DNA of 64,000 bases from positions 1 through 64,000 of the forward strand of contig MEIF01000003.1 in the NCBI GenBank assembly GCA_001750645.1. The letters are read 5' to 3'. Positions within the stretch are counted from its first letter, which is position 1, and each line of letters starts with the position of its first letter. This document shows, piece by piece, positions 17,536 to 28,300 of this stretch. This DNA is from Gammaproteobacteria bacterium AqS3. Lineage in GTDB: Bacteria > Pseudomonadota > Gammaproteobacteria > MEIF01 > AqS3. Made by a program: the position numbers and the translations under genes. The notes under the pieces are model-generated. The model was given only the letters and a program-made list of their open reading frames with translations. It was not told where the DNA came from and ran no database searches.

Positions 17536-17889
17536 CTAGGGTGAACCGCTGCGCGCGGCCTTTTCCCGATGTCCGGACGTGCCCTGCCGCCGACCCAGTT
17601 CGGCAAGTATATCGCCGGATTGCAGGCCGAGATGATGCAGCCCCACCAGACTGTGGAACCACAGGTCGGCGGCCTCGTGTATCAGCGCCGAGCGCCGCTC
17701 GGGTTCGTCGGCCTCGGCCAGCGCCAGCAGCGCCTCGGCGAACTCTTCCGCCTCCTCGGCGACCTTGGCCAGGATGGCCTCGGATCCCCCGGCATAGAGC
17801 GAGGCGACATACGACTCATCGGGCTCGGCCTCCCGGCGCGCGGCGAGGGTCTCGTCCAATTGACTCAGCACGCCTGCGGGTTCGCTCAC
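17536..17889 (-). CDS. hisE: Phosphoribosyl-ATP pyrophosphatase
   Basis: A 117-residue MazG-like enzyme for histidine step 2 (PR-ATP to PR-AMP). The metal-binding helices show KVAEEAEEFAEALLAL and HEAADLWFHSLVGL. A GTG start at 17889 follows a good AGGAG. The partner hisI (PR-AMP cyclohydrolase), which in many relatives lies just upstream of hisE, is not here: ubiB precedes it directly with only nine bases between. HisI must be encoded elsewhere. Confidence 0.93.
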   Translation of the reverse strand: MSEPAGVLSQLDETLAARREAEPDESYVASLYAGGSEAILAKVAEEAEEFAEALLALAEADEPERRSALIHEAADLWFHSLVGLHHLGLQSGDILAELGRRQGTSGHREKAARSGSP

Positions 17890-17898
17890 GGACGGCTC

Positions 17899-19413
17899 CT
17901 AGGCATTGCACCACTGCGCAATGTACGGATACAGGCCGGCGCCGGCGACTCCGATCAGCGCGCCCAGGGCGATCAGCAGCAGCGTCCGGGGGCGGGAGGC
18001 GGAGGCCGGGGCGCTCCGGGCGGGGGCGGCGCCGCTCTTGATGGAGGCCAGCGCCGCCTCGGGCAGCTGCACGAGCGCATCGAGTGCGCCCACGAGGCGC
18101 CCCAGCACGGCTCTGGGGCCGTAGTGCTCGGCGTGCCAGCTGCGCAGCATCGGCACGGCGATGTCCCAGAGGTTGAGCTCGGGGTCGAGCTGCCGCCCCA
18201 GCCCCTCGATCTGCAGCAGCGTCTTGTGCAGCAGAGCCAGGTTGGTCGGCAGCCGGAAGCGAAACTCGTATCCCGCCTGGAATATCTTGCCGACCACCTC
18301 CGCCAGCGAGATCTGCCCCAGCGGGGCGCCGCGCACCGGCTCGGCGATGCGGCGGATGACCACCCCGAGCCGCGCCATCGGCGCCTCGGGGGAGACCCAG
18401 CCGGCCCGCGCCAGGGTCTGCGCCATGCCGTCGTAGTCGCCCTCGTCCAGGTGCAGGAACAGCTTGACCAGGGTGGCCATGTTGCGCCGCTCCAATGATC
18501 CGGCGATGGCGCAGTCGATCGACAGATACCGGGGGTCCTCCGGCCTGGTGATGTCGACAAAGTGGTTGCCCGGGTGCATGTCGGCGTGGAAGAAGTTGTC
18601 GCTCAGCAATTGGGTGAAAAAGATGCGCACGCCGCGCTCGGCCAGCAGGGACAGGTCGACGCCGGCGCTGCGCAGCCCCTCCAGATCGTCCAGGGCAATG
18701 CCCGAGACGCGCTCGGAGACCATCAGCCGCTCGGTGGTGTACTGCGGGTGGATCTGCGCGATGCGGTAGAGCCTGTGGGTGCGGGCATTGCGCGCCATCA
18801 GCTCGGCGTACAGCGCCTCGATGCGCAGGTCCATCTCATCGAGAATGATGCGCTCATAGTCGGCCAGCACATCGGCCAGCTTGAAGCGCTGAAAATCCGG
18901 CCTGATGAATTCGACGATGCGCCCCAGCAGCCGCAGCACGTCCAGGTCGCGCCGCACGCGCCGGTCGAGGTTGGGCCGGACGATCTTGATGACCACGGCC
19001 TCGCCGGAGTGCAGGCGCGCCGCGTGTACCTGGGCGATCGACGCCGCGGCCAGCGGGGCCGCCTCGTACTCGGCAAACACCTCGTCGACCGGGGCGCCCA
19101 GCTCGGCCTCGATCAGCTCCCGGGCGCGCCCCGGGTCGATGGGCGAGACGGCGTCGCGCAGCCGCCGCAGGGCCTGGATGAGCTCGGGGGTGAACAGGTC
19201 GGCGCGGTTGGAGAGCAGCTGGCCGAGCTTGATGTAGATCGGACCCAGACGCTCAAGGGCGCCGGCGAAGCGCTCGGCATCCGAGGTGCGCCCGCGCGGC
19301 ACCAGCCAAAACGGCCACAGCCAGAGCCACCAGGGCCGCCCGGGCAGCAGCACGTCCAGGCGGTACCAGGTGCAGATCAGCCCCAGCTGCAGCAGCTGCA
19401 GGACTGCGATCAC
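17899..19413 (-). CDS. ubiB: UbiB atypical kinase/ATPase for ubiquinone biosynthesis
   Basis: A 504-residue ABC1/ADCK-family protein. The KLGQ motif (62-65), Ala-rich loop PLAAASIAQVHAA, VIKIVRPN lysine and HADMHPGN catalytic block are present, and two C-terminal hydrophobic segments end in LLLIALGALIGVAGAGLYPYIAQW. It supports coenzyme Q synthesis, probably by handling lipid precursors in the UbiJ/UbiK metabolon. GTG start at 19413 overlaps the ubiJ stop (GTGA). Confidence 0.95.
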   Translation of the reverse strand: MIAVLQLLQLGLICTWYRLDVLLPGRPWWLWLWPFWLVPRGRTSDAERFAGALERLGPIYIKLGQLLSNRADLFTPELIQALRRLRDAVSPIDPGRARELIEAELGAPVDEVFAEYEAAPLAAASIAQVHAARLHSGEAVVIKIVRPNLDRRVRRDLDVLRLLGRIVEFIRPDFQRFKLADVLADYERIILDEMDLRIEALYAELMARNARTHRLYRIAQIHPQYTTERLMVSERVSGIALDDLEGLRSAGVDLSLLAERGVRIFFTQLLSDNFFHADMHPGNHFVDITRPEDPRYLSIDCAIAGSLERRNMATLVKLFLHLDEGDYDGMAQTLARAGWVSPEAPMARLGVVIRRIAEPVRGAPLGQISLAEVVGKIFQAGYEFRFRLPTNLALLHKTLLQIEGLGRQLDPELNLWDIAVPMLRSWHAEHYGPRAVLGRLVGALDALVQLPEAALASIKSGAAPARSAPASASRPRTLLLIALGALIGVAGAGLYPYIAQWCNA

Positions 19414-19943
19414 GGCCCGCGCCCGTCCAGGCGCGCCTGGAGCCGGTCGATGCTCAGCTGCAGATCCTGGGTGCGCCGCACAAATTCGGCGTATTCATCG
19501 TCGCGGACGCCGGCATCCCGAACCCAGCCGGCCAGCGCCGCCCCGGCCGCCCTGACCTGGGGCTCGCGCGCGCGGAGCTCGCCGGCGATGAGCCCGGCCG
19601 GGCCGTCGCCTATGGCGCGCACCAGCAGCAGGTGCCAGGACGGGCCGAGCTTTTTGAGGGCCTCGAGCAGGCGCTGCGCCCGCTCGGCCTCGCCCTCGAT
19701 CAGGAGGCTGCGCGAATCGCCGCCGAGGGCGCGCAGAAAACCCAGCGGGGTCGCCGAAACCTGCGCCTCGGCTGTGCCAAAGTCGGCCAATTGCAGGATG
19801 CCGCCGGGGGCAATGCGCAGGCCCAGATGCACCCCCGAGCAGTCCAGGTCGAGCGAGACCCCGTCCAGCTCGGCCAGCGCCGCCCTGCCCTCGGGATCGG
19901 TCGAGGCCACCTCGGCCAGGGCGCGGTTGAGCAGCTCAAACAC
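19410..19943 (-). CDS. ubiJ: Ubiquinone biosynthesis accessory factor UbiJ (SCP2 domain)
   Basis: A 177-residue protein with an N-terminal SCP2-like lipid-binding domain and a C-terminal coiled coil (DEYAEFVRRTQDLQLSIDRLQARLD). UbiJ binds ubiquinone intermediates and scaffolds the soluble Ubi complex. The GTG at 19943 (VFELLNRAL) fits the family N terminus and overlaps the ubiE end by eight bases; a TTG at 19970 would add nine residues and is less likely. Lies in the standard ubiE-ubiJ-ubiB order. Confidence 0.88.
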   Translation of the reverse strand: MFELLNRALAEVASTDPEGRAALAELDGVSLDLDCSGVHLGLRIAPGGILQLADFGTAEAQVSATPLGFLRALGGDSRSLLIEGEAERAQRLLEALKKLGPSWHLLLVRAIGDGPAGLIAGELRAREPQVRAAGAALAGWVRDAGVRDDEYAEFVRRTQDLQLSIDRLQARLDGRGP

Positions 19944-20685
19944 GGCGCACGCCCCAGTGAATCGCGACAATGCCGCCGCTCATGTCGGACCAGCGGCAGC
20001 GCTCCAGCCCGGCCTCCCGCATCATCCGAACCAGCTCCTCGCGCGGGGGGTGCACGCGAATCGATTCGGCCAGGTAGCGGTAGGCGTCGCCCTGTCCGGC
20101 GACCCATTCGCCCAGCCGGGGCATCAGCTCAAAGGAGTAGGAGTCGTAAAGCCGCCGCAGCAGCGGGTCGGTCGGATGCGAGAACTCCAGGATGACCAGG
20201 CGCCCGCCGGGACGCAGGCAGCGCGCCATCTCGCCGAGACCGGCCTGCCGGTCGGTGAAGTTGCGCAGGCCGAAGCCGACCGTGACGGCGTCAAAGCTGC
20301 CGTCGGGAAACGGCAGCTGCTCGGCGGCGGCACAGACGCAGCGCGCCAGGATGCCCTCATTGCGCAGCGCCGCCCGGGCGCGCCTGAGCATGTCAGGGGA
20401 GGGGTCGACCAGAACCGCCTCGGCGCCCAGCCGGCGCACCAGAAGCCGGGCCAGATCGCCGGTTCCGGCGGCGACATCGAGGACGCGCTGGCCGGGGCGC
20501 AGCCCGGTGCGCTCGATCGCGGCGCGCTTCCAGAGCCGGTGCAGGCCGAGCGAGAGCAGGTCGTTCATGAGGTCGTAGCGCGGCGCCACGGCGTCGAACA
20601 GCGAGCGCACGCGCGCGCGCTTGTCGTCCGGGCGGATGCGCTCATAGCCGAAGTCTGTGTCGCTAGGAGGACGGGTCATTCTCAT
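19936..20685 (-). CDS. ubiE: Demethylmenaquinone/2-polyprenyl-6-methoxybenzoquinol C-methyltransferase
   Basis: A 249-residue SAM methyltransferase acting in ubiquinone (and menaquinone if present) synthesis. Motif I VLDVAAGTGD is at 68-77; the NFTDRQ and RPGGRLVILEFSHP motifs are typical of UbiE. The ATG at 20685 has a GAGGTG seven bases upstream; a second ATG at 20679 is possible. The start overlaps the end of rsgA by 23 bases. Confidence 0.95.
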   Translation of the reverse strand: MRMTRPPSDTDFGYERIRPDDKRARVRSLFDAVAPRYDLMNDLLSLGLHRLWKRAAIERTGLRPGQRVLDVAAGTGDLARLLVRRLGAEAVLVDPSPDMLRRARAALRNEGILARCVCAAAEQLPFPDGSFDAVTVGFGLRNFTDRQAGLGEMARCLRPGGRLVILEFSHPTDPLLRRLYDSYSFELMPRLGEWVAGQGDAYRYLAESIRVHPPREELVRMMREAGLERCRWSDMSGGIVAIHWGVRRV

Positions 20686-21607
20686 TCTGATGCACCTCAT
20701 CAAGCAGGGCGCACCAGCCCTGATGCCGGGCGGGTGAAATGATACCCGCGCGCACCGCCTCGACGACGGCGCAGCCGGGCTCGGCGGCGTGGCCGCAGTC
20801 GGCGAATCTGCAGTGCGCCCCGCTGCGGGCGATCTCCGGGAAGCCCGACAGCAGCGCATCCCGGCTCAAATGGGCGACCTCCAGCTGGCGCACGCCGGGC
20901 GAGTCGATCAGCTCGAAGTCCCTCAGCCGCAGCAGCCTGGCCACCACCGTGGTGTGCGCACCGCTGATGTTTCCGGCGGCGAGGGCTCCGGTTCTCTGCA
21001 GCTGGGCGCCGCAGAGCCGGTTCAGCAGCGCGCTCTTGCCGACGCCGGACTGGCCGATGAAGACGACGCGCCTGCCGGTCAGCCGCTCGTGCAGGTCGGC
21101 AATGCCGGCTCCGCTGCGGGCGCTGATGTGCAGCATTTCAAAGCCGGCGAGCGCGTATGCCTCGAGGATGGATTCGATCTCGGCGTCAAGGCCGAGGTCC
21201 ACCTTGTTGAGCAGCAGCAGGGTGTCTATGCCGCTGCTGCGCGCCAGCGCCAGGGAGCGATCAATGGCTCTGGGGGCGGGCCTGGGCAGCAGCGCCGTCA
21301 CGATGAGGGCCAGATCGATGTTGGCGGCGATGATGCGCACCTGTCGTGCCGTGCGGCGCTCAAGGGCGTTGCGCCTGGGATCAATGCTCGTCAGCACTTC
21401 GGTGCGGGGGTCAAATCCCCCGGCGTCGCCGGCCGCGCAGGTCAGGCCCGGACGGCACCTGAGCGAGCGGTGCTCGCCGCCCTGATCCAGCACCTCGACC
21501 CGGTTGCGGTGTGCGCTGACCACGGTGCAGGGCTGCGCTGCGCCCCGGTCCGAGGCGCCAAAGCCTGCCTGCCCGCTGCGGGAAGTTCGAGCCACTCGAA
21601 TACCCAC
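20663..21607 (-). CDS. rsgA: Ribosome small-subunit GTPase RsgA
   Basis: A circularly permuted GTPase that checks 30S maturation. G4 (NKVD), G1 (GQSGVGKS) and G3 (DSPG) occur in that permuted order, followed by the C-terminal zinc motif C-x4-C-x-H-x5-C. The N-terminal OB segment is short and divergent. The start is uncertain: GTG at 21607 (314 residues) or GTG at 21595. The frame is open to 21718 but that would run into orn. Divergent rsgA/orn is the common gammaproteobacterial arrangement. Confidence 0.9.
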   Translation of the reverse strand: MGIRVARTSRSGQAGFGASDRGAAQPCTVVSAHRNRVEVLDQGGEHRSLRCRPGLTCAAGDAGGFDPRTEVLTSIDPRRNALERRTARQVRIIAANIDLALIVTALLPRPAPRAIDRSLALARSSGIDTLLLLNKVDLGLDAEIESILEAYALAGFEMLHISARSGAGIADLHERLTGRRVVFIGQSGVGKSALLNRLCGAQLQRTGALAAGNISGAHTTVVARLLRLRDFELIDSPGVRQLEVAHLSRDALLSGFPEIARSGAHCRFADCGHAAEPGCAVVEAVRAGIISPARHQGWCALLDEVHQNENDPSS

Positions 21608-21646
21608 GCCATGCCGCTGCGCAACTATTACACAACTCTGCTGGCT

Positions 21647-21652
21647 TATACT
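21647..21652 (+). promoter_or_regulatory. Candidate -10 for orn
   Basis: TATACT lies 27 bases before the orn GTG start in the rsgA/orn intergenic region. No clear -35 is visible. Confidence 0.35.
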
Positions 21653-21678
21653 TCTGAACTTGACTCGGGGAGAGGTTA

Positions 21679-22236
21679 GTGGGCGACAAGGCCAATAAGA
21701 ACACAGAGCATCTCGCATGGCTGGATCTGGAAATGACAGGTCTGAACCCCCTAAAAGAGCGCATCATCGAGATAGCGGTGCTGATCACCGATGCCGACCT
21801 GCACATCGTCGCCGAGGGCCCCGACCTGGTGATCCATCAGGACGATGAGCTGCTCGACAGCATGGACGAGTGGAACACCGAGACCCACACCAAGTCCGGG
21901 CTGGTTCAGCGCGTGCGGGAGAGCGTCCTCGACGAGCGCACCGCACAGGATGCCGTGCTGGATTTTCTGCGGGCTCACATCCCCAGGGGCAAGATCCCGC
22001 TGTGCGGCAACAGCATCTCGACGGATCGGCGCTTCCTGCGCCACTACATGCCCAAGGTCGACTCCTACTTCCACTACCGCATCGTCGATGTCAGCACCAT
22101 CAAGGAGCTGGCCAAGCGCTGGCGCCCCGATGTCATTCAGAGCTTCAGCAAGACCGAAAGCAATCACCGGGCGCTTGAGGACATCCGCGCCACCGTCGAG
22201 GAACTGCGTCACTACCGCTCGCTCTGGCTGACCTGA
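21679..22236 (+). CDS. orn: Oligoribonuclease
   Basis: A 185-residue DEDDh 3'-5' exoribonuclease that degrades di- to short oligoribonucleotides, including pGpG from cyclic di-GMP breakdown. The first metal ligands are D16 and E18 in LDLEMTGLNP; GNSISTDRRFLRHYMP and the NHRALEDIRATVEEL block carry the remaining DEDDh residues. GTG start at 21679 follows GGGGAGAGG. It converges with the giant repeat gene. Confidence 0.97.
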   Translation: MGDKANKNTEHLAWLDLEMTGLNPLKERIIEIAVLITDADLHIVAEGPDLVIHQDDELLDSMDEWNTETHTKSGLVQRVRESVLDERTAQDAVLDFLRAHIPRGKIPLCGNSISTDRRFLRHYMPKVDSYFHYRIVDVSTIKELAKRWRPDVIQSFSKTESNHRALEDIRATVEELRHYRSLWLT

Positions 22237-22287
22237 TCATTCCCAAGTCCTAGCTCCCCGGCCTGCAGTGCGCCGCTGCTGCGCTCT

Positions 22288-22315
22288 GCCCTTGGCGACC
22301 GGCGCCGCCAAGGGC
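22288..22315. terminator. Perfect inverted repeat between convergent orn and giant gene
   Basis: A 10-bp perfect stem (GCCCTTGGCG / CGCCAAGGGC) with an eight-base loop lies between two convergent stops. There is no T-run on either strand, so it may be a weak bidirectional terminator or an mRNA 3'-end stabiliser rather than a classical intrinsic terminator. Confidence 0.45.
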
Positions 22316-22328
22316 GCACACCGGCGCC

Positions 22329-25300
22329 TCAGAACAGGTACTGTCTCAGCTCAACGCCGATTTTGTTCTCGGGTTTCTGGCCCTGGGTGATGCGCTGCTC
22401 GCCGAAGAGGCGCGCCTCAAAGCTGTCGGTTCTCATGAACTTCAGCCCGCTCGTCAGTCGGCTCGAGGCATAGCTTCCGCCGCTGAAATTGTATTCGGCA
22501 AACGGGGTCAGCAGGCCGCCGAAGGCGTCCATGCCGTAGCCGAGCCGGGTGGCGAGCACCATGCGCTGGGCTGACTGCTGCATGCGCTGCAGATCATGCT
22601 GATCCAGATTGAAGGCCTCTTCGCGGTCGAGCAGGTCGCTCTGCTGAGCGCCCCACTCCGGCCCCAGCGACATCGAGAATCCACGCCCGACAGCATCGGA
22701 CGAAGCCACCCTGAGCGTCAGGCTCATGCCCCATTCGTCAAGCTCGACCTTGTCCTCCTCTCTGAGCGTCTGGCTTCCGCCGGCCTGATCCTCTGTCTCG
22801 TCCTCGGCGCTGTGGCTGGTCAGCCAGTGCCCGTTCAGATCCAGGCTGAAGCGGCTGCCCGGAGTGGTCATCTGCACAGCCGCAGTCACCTCGACACCCG
22901 AACCGGTGATGCCGTCGCCCTCGTCCTGACGCACCGCCACCCCGAAACGCGGAGCCAGGCGCATGCCGCTGCCAAAGCCGCTGTGGGCCAGCTCAAGACC
23001 GGCGCGCATCTGCTGGCTGTCGACGTTGAGCTCGCTGATCGATGGCGTTGCGGCGGAGCTTCCCGTCGTCATGCGACTGGAGGCGATGCTGCCGGTCGCC
23101 GACAGGGTCCCGCCGATGCCGATCTGCAGGAACGGCCAGCGCCCGCCGACCGATGTCATGTCCATCGTCAGCTTCGCCGTGCCCTCGTTTGAGTTGATCT
23201 CCTGCACCTTGACCTCGCCGATGCCGAAGCCGTAGACGACGCGGACAGAAGCGCCGCTCTCGCCGGTGATCTCGATGTAGGGCATGTAAGTCCTCAGCTG
23301 GGTCTCGATGCGGGCGGAACTGTTCCGGATCTTGTAGTCGGCCTCGCCGCTGCTGCGCGAAGCTGCAACGCCGTAGAGCCAGCCGTTTTCAGTGCGCTGG
23401 TCATAGCCCAGCCACACCGCACTCTGATTGCCCTCGTAGGGGACCTGCTGAACGGTGCCGGAGAACTCGCGCTGCTCGCTGCTGCCCCAGAGGCTTGAGG
23501 TCGCCATCGAGGAGCCGCCCGAATCGGCGGATGAGGTGAGTGCGTAGGTAAAGCTGCCGAGCATCTGCATATCGTTGCTGAACCCGCCCGCATTGGGCTG
23601 GGCGAATGCCGGCCGACCCTCGCGCAGCGGAATGCTGCCGAGCCACTCCGCACTCTGGCGGTTGACACCGAACAGATCGTCCCCGTAGCGATTCGACTGC
23701 GAGAACTCCTCGCGCGTGCGGGCCATCTGAGCGAAATGGCCGACCAGATCGTCAATGCCCGATTGATCCAGCGCCACATTGCGGCCGCCAAACTGCACCC
23801 GGCGGGCGCCGGCCGAGGCGTCAAAGCGCCGGCTGATCACGTCGAGGGAGCCCGCCAGTGTGGCTCTGGCAACCGCCGCCAGCACCTGCGTGGCACCGTC
23901 TCGCTCTGCGGTCGCCTTGTCGTTGTCGGTCACTGTGACCTCGATTGCGCATGCCGGATCACGGCCTTGAGCCTGGCAGTATCCCTCGTAGTCACCGCCG
24001 GCGACCCTGTAAGTGACCGTCGCCTTACCGTCCTCAAGGTCGTCATCCTCGATCGCAATGATGCTCACCGTCTGCGGTGTTTCCCAGTTGTCCGTCCTGA
24101 AGGTCATGCTGCCCTGGGCGCCGCTGGTAAACGAATCGGCATCAACGGCCAGGAACGTCGGTTCGGGGTTGGCAAAGGTCACCGTCACATCGGCAGTCGG
24201 CTGGCTGGCCATCGAGACGGTCAGGTCGACCGAGTTCCCCTCCTCCAACTCCACCAAGTACGCCGAGATCATGAGTCCGATACTTTCGTCGTCATCGACC
24301 GTGACCTGCAGCGTGCTCGCCTGTTCGCTGCCATAGCCGCCGCCGGTCGGCGACAGCGTGACGGTGACATCCTCGTTCTGGGCATCGTCATCCTGAACAG
24401 CGCCGATGGTCAGTGGCTGGGTGATATTCCAGTTCGAGGTTGTGAAGGTGAGGCTCGGTGCAGAGGCAGAAACCGCCCCGGCATCGGGGTTGGTCACCGC
24501 GACGGTCACGTCGTCACCGACGGGCGGTGAGGCCAGCTTGACCGTGAATGAGACCGAGTTGCTGTCGGAAGCGGAATCCTCCTCCAGGCTCAGCGGTCCC
24601 GTCGTCGACAGGATCAGGCCGGCGGTGCGGTCATCGTCCCAGACCTCCACCGCAACCGTTCCGCTCTCTACACCGCCATAGCCGCCTCCGGAGGCGCTGA
24701 CAGTGATCGTCGCCTGCCCGTCTTCCGCATCGCTGTCATCCGCTGCGTTAATCATCACGGTCTGGGCGTCCTCCCAGTTGTCTGCGGTAAAGGTCAGACT
24801 GGCCGAGTCCGGTTCAGCAAACGCGACTTCCGTGTCGCTGCTGGTGATGCTGACGGTCACGTCATCTGTCGGCTGGCTGCCCAATTCCACCGTAAAGGTT
24901 CCAACCTCACCCTCGGTCAGCGTCAGGGAGCTTGTCGACAGTGTCATTTCAATGTCTTCATCGTCGGTCACGGTGACCGTCACATCGACATCAGCCACAT
25001 TTCCGTAGTCAGCACCGGATGCCGACAGCGTGACGGTGACCTCCTCGTTCTCGGCATCGTCGTCCCCGACACCTGTCACCGTGATGTTCTGCGTGGCATT
25101 CCAGTTGTCTGCGGTAAAGGTCAGGCTGGCTGTGGAGACCGACACAGCGCCAGCATCATCGCTGGTGATGCCCACGGTCACATTGCCGCCGACCGGCTGC
25201 GTCCCGAGCTTGACATTGAAGGTGCCGGTGCTTCCCTCGTCAATACCCAGCGCATCACCGGACAGCTCCAGGCTGGCCGTATCGTTGTCGTTCACCGTAA

Positions 25301-28300
25301 CCCTCAGGGTCACCTCGTCCGCGTCGGCGTACTCGCCGCCCGATGCGGAGATAACGATGTCCGCCTCGTCATTGTTCCCATCCACATCCTCTGCTGCTGA
25401 GACGGTGACGGTCTGGGGGCGGTTCCAGTTGCTCGCATCAAAAGTCAGCGTGTTCTGATTGCTGGCCGTGCCGGTGTCGGTGTCGACCGTCACATCGGCA
25501 TTGCTGGGCTGCGCCAGCGTCACCGTTACATTCTCCGTCGGCTCGGCGGCCAGCTGCACATCAAAGGTGCCGGTGCTTCCCTCGGTCACCGTCAGCGACG
25601 TTGGCGAGAGCGTCAGGCCGGCGGTGCCGCTGTCCCGGACCGACACCGCAACGGTTTCCGATTGACCGGCGTAATTGCCCCCTGTTGTTGTCACAGCCAC
25701 CGTCACGGTGACGCTTTCATTAACCGCATCGTTGTCTTCAACCCGGGTGATGGTGACCGTCTGGGGAGTGCTCCAGTCGTTCGGAGAGAAGGTCAGGGTG
25801 GCTCCGGCAGTCACCGCTGCCGCCCCAGGATCGCTGCTGGTGACCGTCACGGCTGTCGCCTGATCCGGTGCTACGGAGAAGACCGCCGTAAAGCTGCCCG
25901 AAATTCCGCAGTCGCCGTCTGCCACCTCGCACAGCGCCAGCGATGTCTCGGTCAGAACAATCCTCGGGATGTCGTTCTCGCTCACGCTGACCGTCACATC
26001 CTCGCTCAGGCCGGCGTAATCGCCACCCGTCGCCGAGAGGGTGATGGTGATCTCCTCCTCAGTGATGTCTCCATCTTCAATGGCCGTCACCATGACCGTG
26101 CGCGCCGTGCCCCAATCATCCTGGGTGAAGGTCAGCGTGGTTTGCGGACCGGCGGTGTCTGCATCGGTGTCCACCTCCAGAGCTTGGGACGGATCGGTCG
26201 AATCGTCCGAATCGTTGTCGGCAAGGGTCAGATTCAGCGTGACCGTCGCCGTCGGCCGGCTGGACAGGGCAACGGTAAATTCTCCTGAGGCTCCGCCCTC
26301 GATAACCGACAGCGTTTCAGCGGACAGCACCAGCTCGGCCTCGTCGTCGTCAATCGTCACGGCAACATTTTCGGTCACCCCGGCGTAATTTCCGCCCGCA
26401 GCGGTAAGGCTGACCGTGATGTCCTCATCAGTCGCATCGGTGTCCTCGGCCGCGCTGATGGTGACCATCTGGGGCACATTCCAGTTGTCTGTCCTGAAGG
26501 TCAATTCCAGGCCGGGCGTCGAGATCTGCAGCAGGTCGGCGTCGGCGCCGGCGCTGATCGACACCGTGACCGCTTCTGTCGGCAGAAGCGACAGCTCCAC
26601 CGTGAAATCCCCGGCCGCCCCGCCTTCACTCAGCGAGAGCGTCGACTGGGACAGGAGCAATCTCGGGACATCCTTGTCGATGATCCTTATCGACAGGGTG
26701 GTGTCGTCCAGATCGTCGTAATCGCCGCCCGATGTGGTGACATTGACCGTGGCACTGCCGGTATCCTGATCCTGGTCGACAGCCGCCCTGAAGACGACAT
26801 CCTGGGCGGTGTTCCAGTTGTCCGTCGTGAAGGTGAGCATGCTCTGATCGCCGTCATCTGTCGCATTCGTGTCCAGCGTCAAATCGGTGTTGGACGGCTG
26901 CCCCAGCGTCACCGTTACATCCTCCGTCGGCTGCGTCAGCAGCTTCAGGGTCACAGTTTTGTTCTCGCCCTCAAGGATGGACAGCGGCGACTCGGACCAC
27001 ACCAGCCCCTGAACTTGGGGATCGGTCACGGTCACGGTCACCGTACCGGTGACATCGCCGTAGCCCGAGTTGAGGGCCGAGATATTGATGGTGGCGCTGT
27101 CGTCCACCGCATCGGCATCGGCGACTGTGTTCACCGTCACCGTCTGGGGGATGTCCCAAGTGTCCGCGGTGAACTCCAGCATGTTCTGATTGCCCGCATC
27201 CGAGGAGGTGTCCAGCGTCACATCGTTGTTGGACGGCTGCTCCAGCGTGACCGTCACGGGACCGTTCGGATCCACCCTCAGACTGACATCAAAGGTCTGG
27301 TTTTCACCCTCGCTGATGCTCAGCTGCGAGGCTGTGAGGGTCAAGCCGGGTGTGTCGGTATCGGTCACGCGCACCAGCACCGTCGCGCCCGCACTCTCAT
27401 AGCCGCCGCCCGTTGCCGACATGGAAATCGAGCCGGTTTCGTTCTCTGAGTCCTCATCGTCGCGCACACGCACTGTGACGGTCTGGGGGGTGCTCCAATC
27501 GTCCGTCCCAAAACTGAGCGTCCTCTGATTGCCGTCGGCTACCGTATTGGTGTCCACCTTGATGTCGGTATTGTTGGGCTGCATCAGCGTCACCGTCACA
27601 TCCCCCGCCGGCTGAGTGGCCAGAGCAATCGTAAAGGTACCCGTCATCCCCTCTTCAATGGCCAGGCCCGACGCAGGGACACCGACATCCAGTTCGGGGG
27701 GGTCGTTATCCGTCACCGAGATCGTCATGGAGTCCTCAGCGCTGCCATACCCGCCGCCGGATGCGGTCAAGTTGACCGTGAGCGGGCCCTCATTCGAGGA
27801 ATCGACATCGTGTCCCGCAGAAACCGTGACTCTCTTGCCTTCATTCCAGTCGTTTTCGCCGAAAGTCAGGGTGTTCTGATTGCTGTCGGTTCGGGGGTCC
27901 GTATCCAGCCTCACATCGTCATTGTCCGGCTGCGACAGCGTCACCATCACCTCCCCTGTCGGCTCATTTCTGAGGGCCACCGTAAAGAAACCGGTGCCTT
28001 CCTCTGCGACAGTCAATGCCTTGGTGGACAGCGTGAATCCGACCGAGTCATCGTCTTCCACGGTCACGGCGACAGTGTCGGTATCGCCGCCATAGCCGCC
28101 GTCCGCAGCCGAGACCACGATGTTGAAGGTCTCATTCTCCAAGTCGACATCGTCCACCGGGGTGACCGTCACCGACTGCGGCGTGTTGTAGTTCGCCCGG
28201 GTAAAGGTCAGGCTGCTCTCCGAGACCGTTGCCGCATTCGGAGCCAGGCTGGCGACTGACACGGTCACGTCCTCTGTCGGCTGGGTCGCCAAGGCGACCG

